Assembly: GCA_004297865.1 (NCBI GenBank)
Contig: SCSO01000396.1
Coordinates: 1 to 16,471, forward strand
Origin: Legionella sp.
GTDB lineage: Bacteria > Pseudomonadota > Gammaproteobacteria > Legionellales > Legionellaceae
DNA length: 16,471 nucleotides
Direction: 5' to 3'
Shown: one piece after another, positions 15,339 through 16,471 of the stretch
Layout of the letters: the number at the start of each line of letters is the position of its first letter
How positions within the stretch are numbered: the first letter of the stretch is position 1
Program-made: the position numbers and the translations under genes
Notes under the pieces: generated by a model
Databases searched by the model: none
What the model saw: only the letters and a program-made list of their open reading frames with translations
Told to the model about the DNA's origin: nothing

Positions 15339-16471
15339 ATGCCAGATAAAACATTTAATATTCTGTCTTGTACTATCGACCAAGATCAATTTGATGTAGC
15401 GACTCAATGGTCTAGAACCTTTCTTTATAATCCAAGTGCAGATGTCGCTTCCAACATGGCCCAAATAGTCATGGCCTGCATTGCTAGAGGCAATTTTAAA
15501 ACACGGGCCTACTTGTCGAAGACAGATGATTTACAGGCCCCAACCCAGCAATTAACGATTGCTGATTATTTATCTCATGGAAGTCGTATCATTGTTGATT
15601 ACAAATCCTTATCTCCTGAGCTCGTATTAGAATTACTCAGTTATTTTCCTGAACCTCATCCATCCAATGCAGTTTTTTCTCGTTCAGCTACACATAACGT
15701 AAATCAAGTGGATGAAGACATCATTGAAGGTAAAAGTTTTGTCATTGGAGTGGCAGGCCAGCTACCTTCTATGATTAAAACCCCCTATGATTTTGGCATC
15801 AACATTGCCATGGGTGGTTCGGGACAAGATAATTTTTACGGAAAAAAAATTGCCGCCAATGGTTTTAGCGGTCATTTTTATTTTCATCACAACAAAGAAC
15901 ACAAGTTACTAATGGTTGGCCTTGAGCAAACCGCCCCTGCTGCTTCTGCTTTTGAATTAGTGATTGGTACCCACAAATATGCCCAAGAAGAGCAGCAAGG
16001 TCAGGATCAATTTGGTCAAGGACACTCGCTAAGGGGAGCTTCAGATACTTACACTGCTGCGGGTTCTTTGTATTTCAGTAATCCACTTTATCAAGCAAAA
16101 TTGCTGCTGGAAAAAGGAGTATTCCCTCCCGATAAATATGGCGCAATGCAAGTGACTATTACTGATGAAAATTGGCCAAAAATCAAAGCCTATTTGGATT
16201 CAATCAAACTTCGTATACGTCATTCTTCTCAGGATGAATTAACCCAACAATTGCTGGAAAAACCAATATCCGCCGTTCAAACAGCGAAAGATTATGAAAG
16301 CTATATAGCACTTGATTTCCATAGTTATATGAAACAAGCCTATCAGGTCTTTATCTTACAAACTAAATTATCCGAGCAGGAAAAAACAAATTTTGCAAGA
16401 ATGCAAACCGAGTTATTAGAGATCATTAAAAAATTACAGCTTGGTGATATCAATGGTCTTGGCAGATTTCA
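15339..16471 (+). CDS. Protein of unknown function (partial, 3' end outside window)
   Basis: An open frame of 377 residues runs off the right edge. It begins MPDKTFNILSCTIDQDQFDVA; an in-frame stop just upstream (15333-15335) makes the ATG at 15339 the first possible start, though no ribosome site is evident. No signal peptide or membrane helix is seen. A Gly-rich stretch (GGSGQDNFYGKKIAANGFSGHFYFHH, about 159-184) followed by KLLMVGLEQTAP looks like a conserved globular core, and the segment after residue 290 is helical. I do not recognise the family. It is divergent from the 80-residue gene and part of the cluster of unassigned genes at this end. Confidence 0.75.
   Translation, partial: MPDKTFNILSCTIDQDQFDVATQWSRTFLYNPSADVASNMAQIVMACIARGNFKTRAYLSKTDDLQAPTQQLTIADYLSHGSRIIVDYKSLSPELVLELLSYFPEPHPSNAVFSRSATHNVNQVDEDIIEGKSFVIGVAGQLPSMIKTPYDFGINIAMGGSGQDNFYGKKIAANGFSGHFYFHHNKEHKLLMVGLEQTAPAASAFELVIGTHKYAQEEQQGQDQFGQGHSLRGASDTYTAAGSLYFSNPLYQAKLLLEKGVFPPDKYGAMQVTITDENWPKIKAYLDSIKLRIRHSSQDELTQQLLEKPISAVQTAKDYESYIALDFHSYMKQAYQVFILQTKLSEQEKTNFARMQTELLEIIKKLQLGDINGLGRF

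Noticed and set aside
15157..15399. An 80-codon plus-strand frame between the two divergent orphan genes
   Set aside because: It covers the strong minus-strand promoter and runs past the start of the edge gene in another frame. Its protein is low in complexity and there is no ribosome site.
15249..15464. A 71-codon minus-strand frame
   Set aside because: It is antisense to the start of the edge gene and has no supporting signals.

Overview
The window looks like a chromosomal segment of an AT-rich gammaproteobacterium, most likely of the Legionellales (the Legionella, Coxiella, Berkiella or Aquicella group). The basis is gammaproteobacterial-type ParE, GroES/GroEL, DsbD and RimO proteins, low-GC codon use, short palindromic intergenic repeats, and a near-consensus binding site for PmrA, the regulator that controls Dot/Icm type IV secretion genes in Legionella and Coxiella. 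The placement is an inference; there is no rRNA or other decisive marker here.

The left two thirds (about 1-11.7 kb) is mostly core genome. It contains: the 5' part of a peptide-type ABC transporter ATPase on the minus strand; parE (topoisomerase IV subunit B); a small membrane-anchored TPR/Sel1 protein; a membrane protein fused to a spermidine-synthase-like domain; a Dps-type miniferritin; the groES-groL chaperonin operon behind a textbook sigma-32 heat-shock promoter and ending in a strong intrinsic terminator; dsbD (periplasmic thiol reduction), divergent from groES; and rimO (ribosomal protein S12 methylthiotransferase) with its own good sigma-70 promoter. Short mobile or palindromic repeats sit between genes: a nested double palindrome after parE, an 84-bp element with terminal inverted repeats flanked by TA inside CTAG (IS630-like MITE architecture), and decayed copies of the first palindrome family near dps and near 12.7 kb.

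The right third (about 11.8-16.5 kb) is accessory. It carries five genes I cannot assign to a family: a two-helix membrane protein; a 163-residue Ser/Thr-rich protein with an acidic C-terminus directly downstream of the PmrA-box-like site; a two-gene minus-strand unit (an 80-residue acidic protein, then a protein of about 519 residues) behind a near-perfect sigma-70 promoter; and a divergent gene that runs off the right edge. The 163-residue gene and the large minus-strand gene converge and overlap by 35 bp. Taken together this resembles a locus of lineage-specific, possibly secreted effector proteins. The PmrA site is the strongest single clue and the effector role remains an inference.

No tRNA, rRNA, CRISPR array or intact transposase gene was seen, and no intergenic gap exceeds 300 bases.
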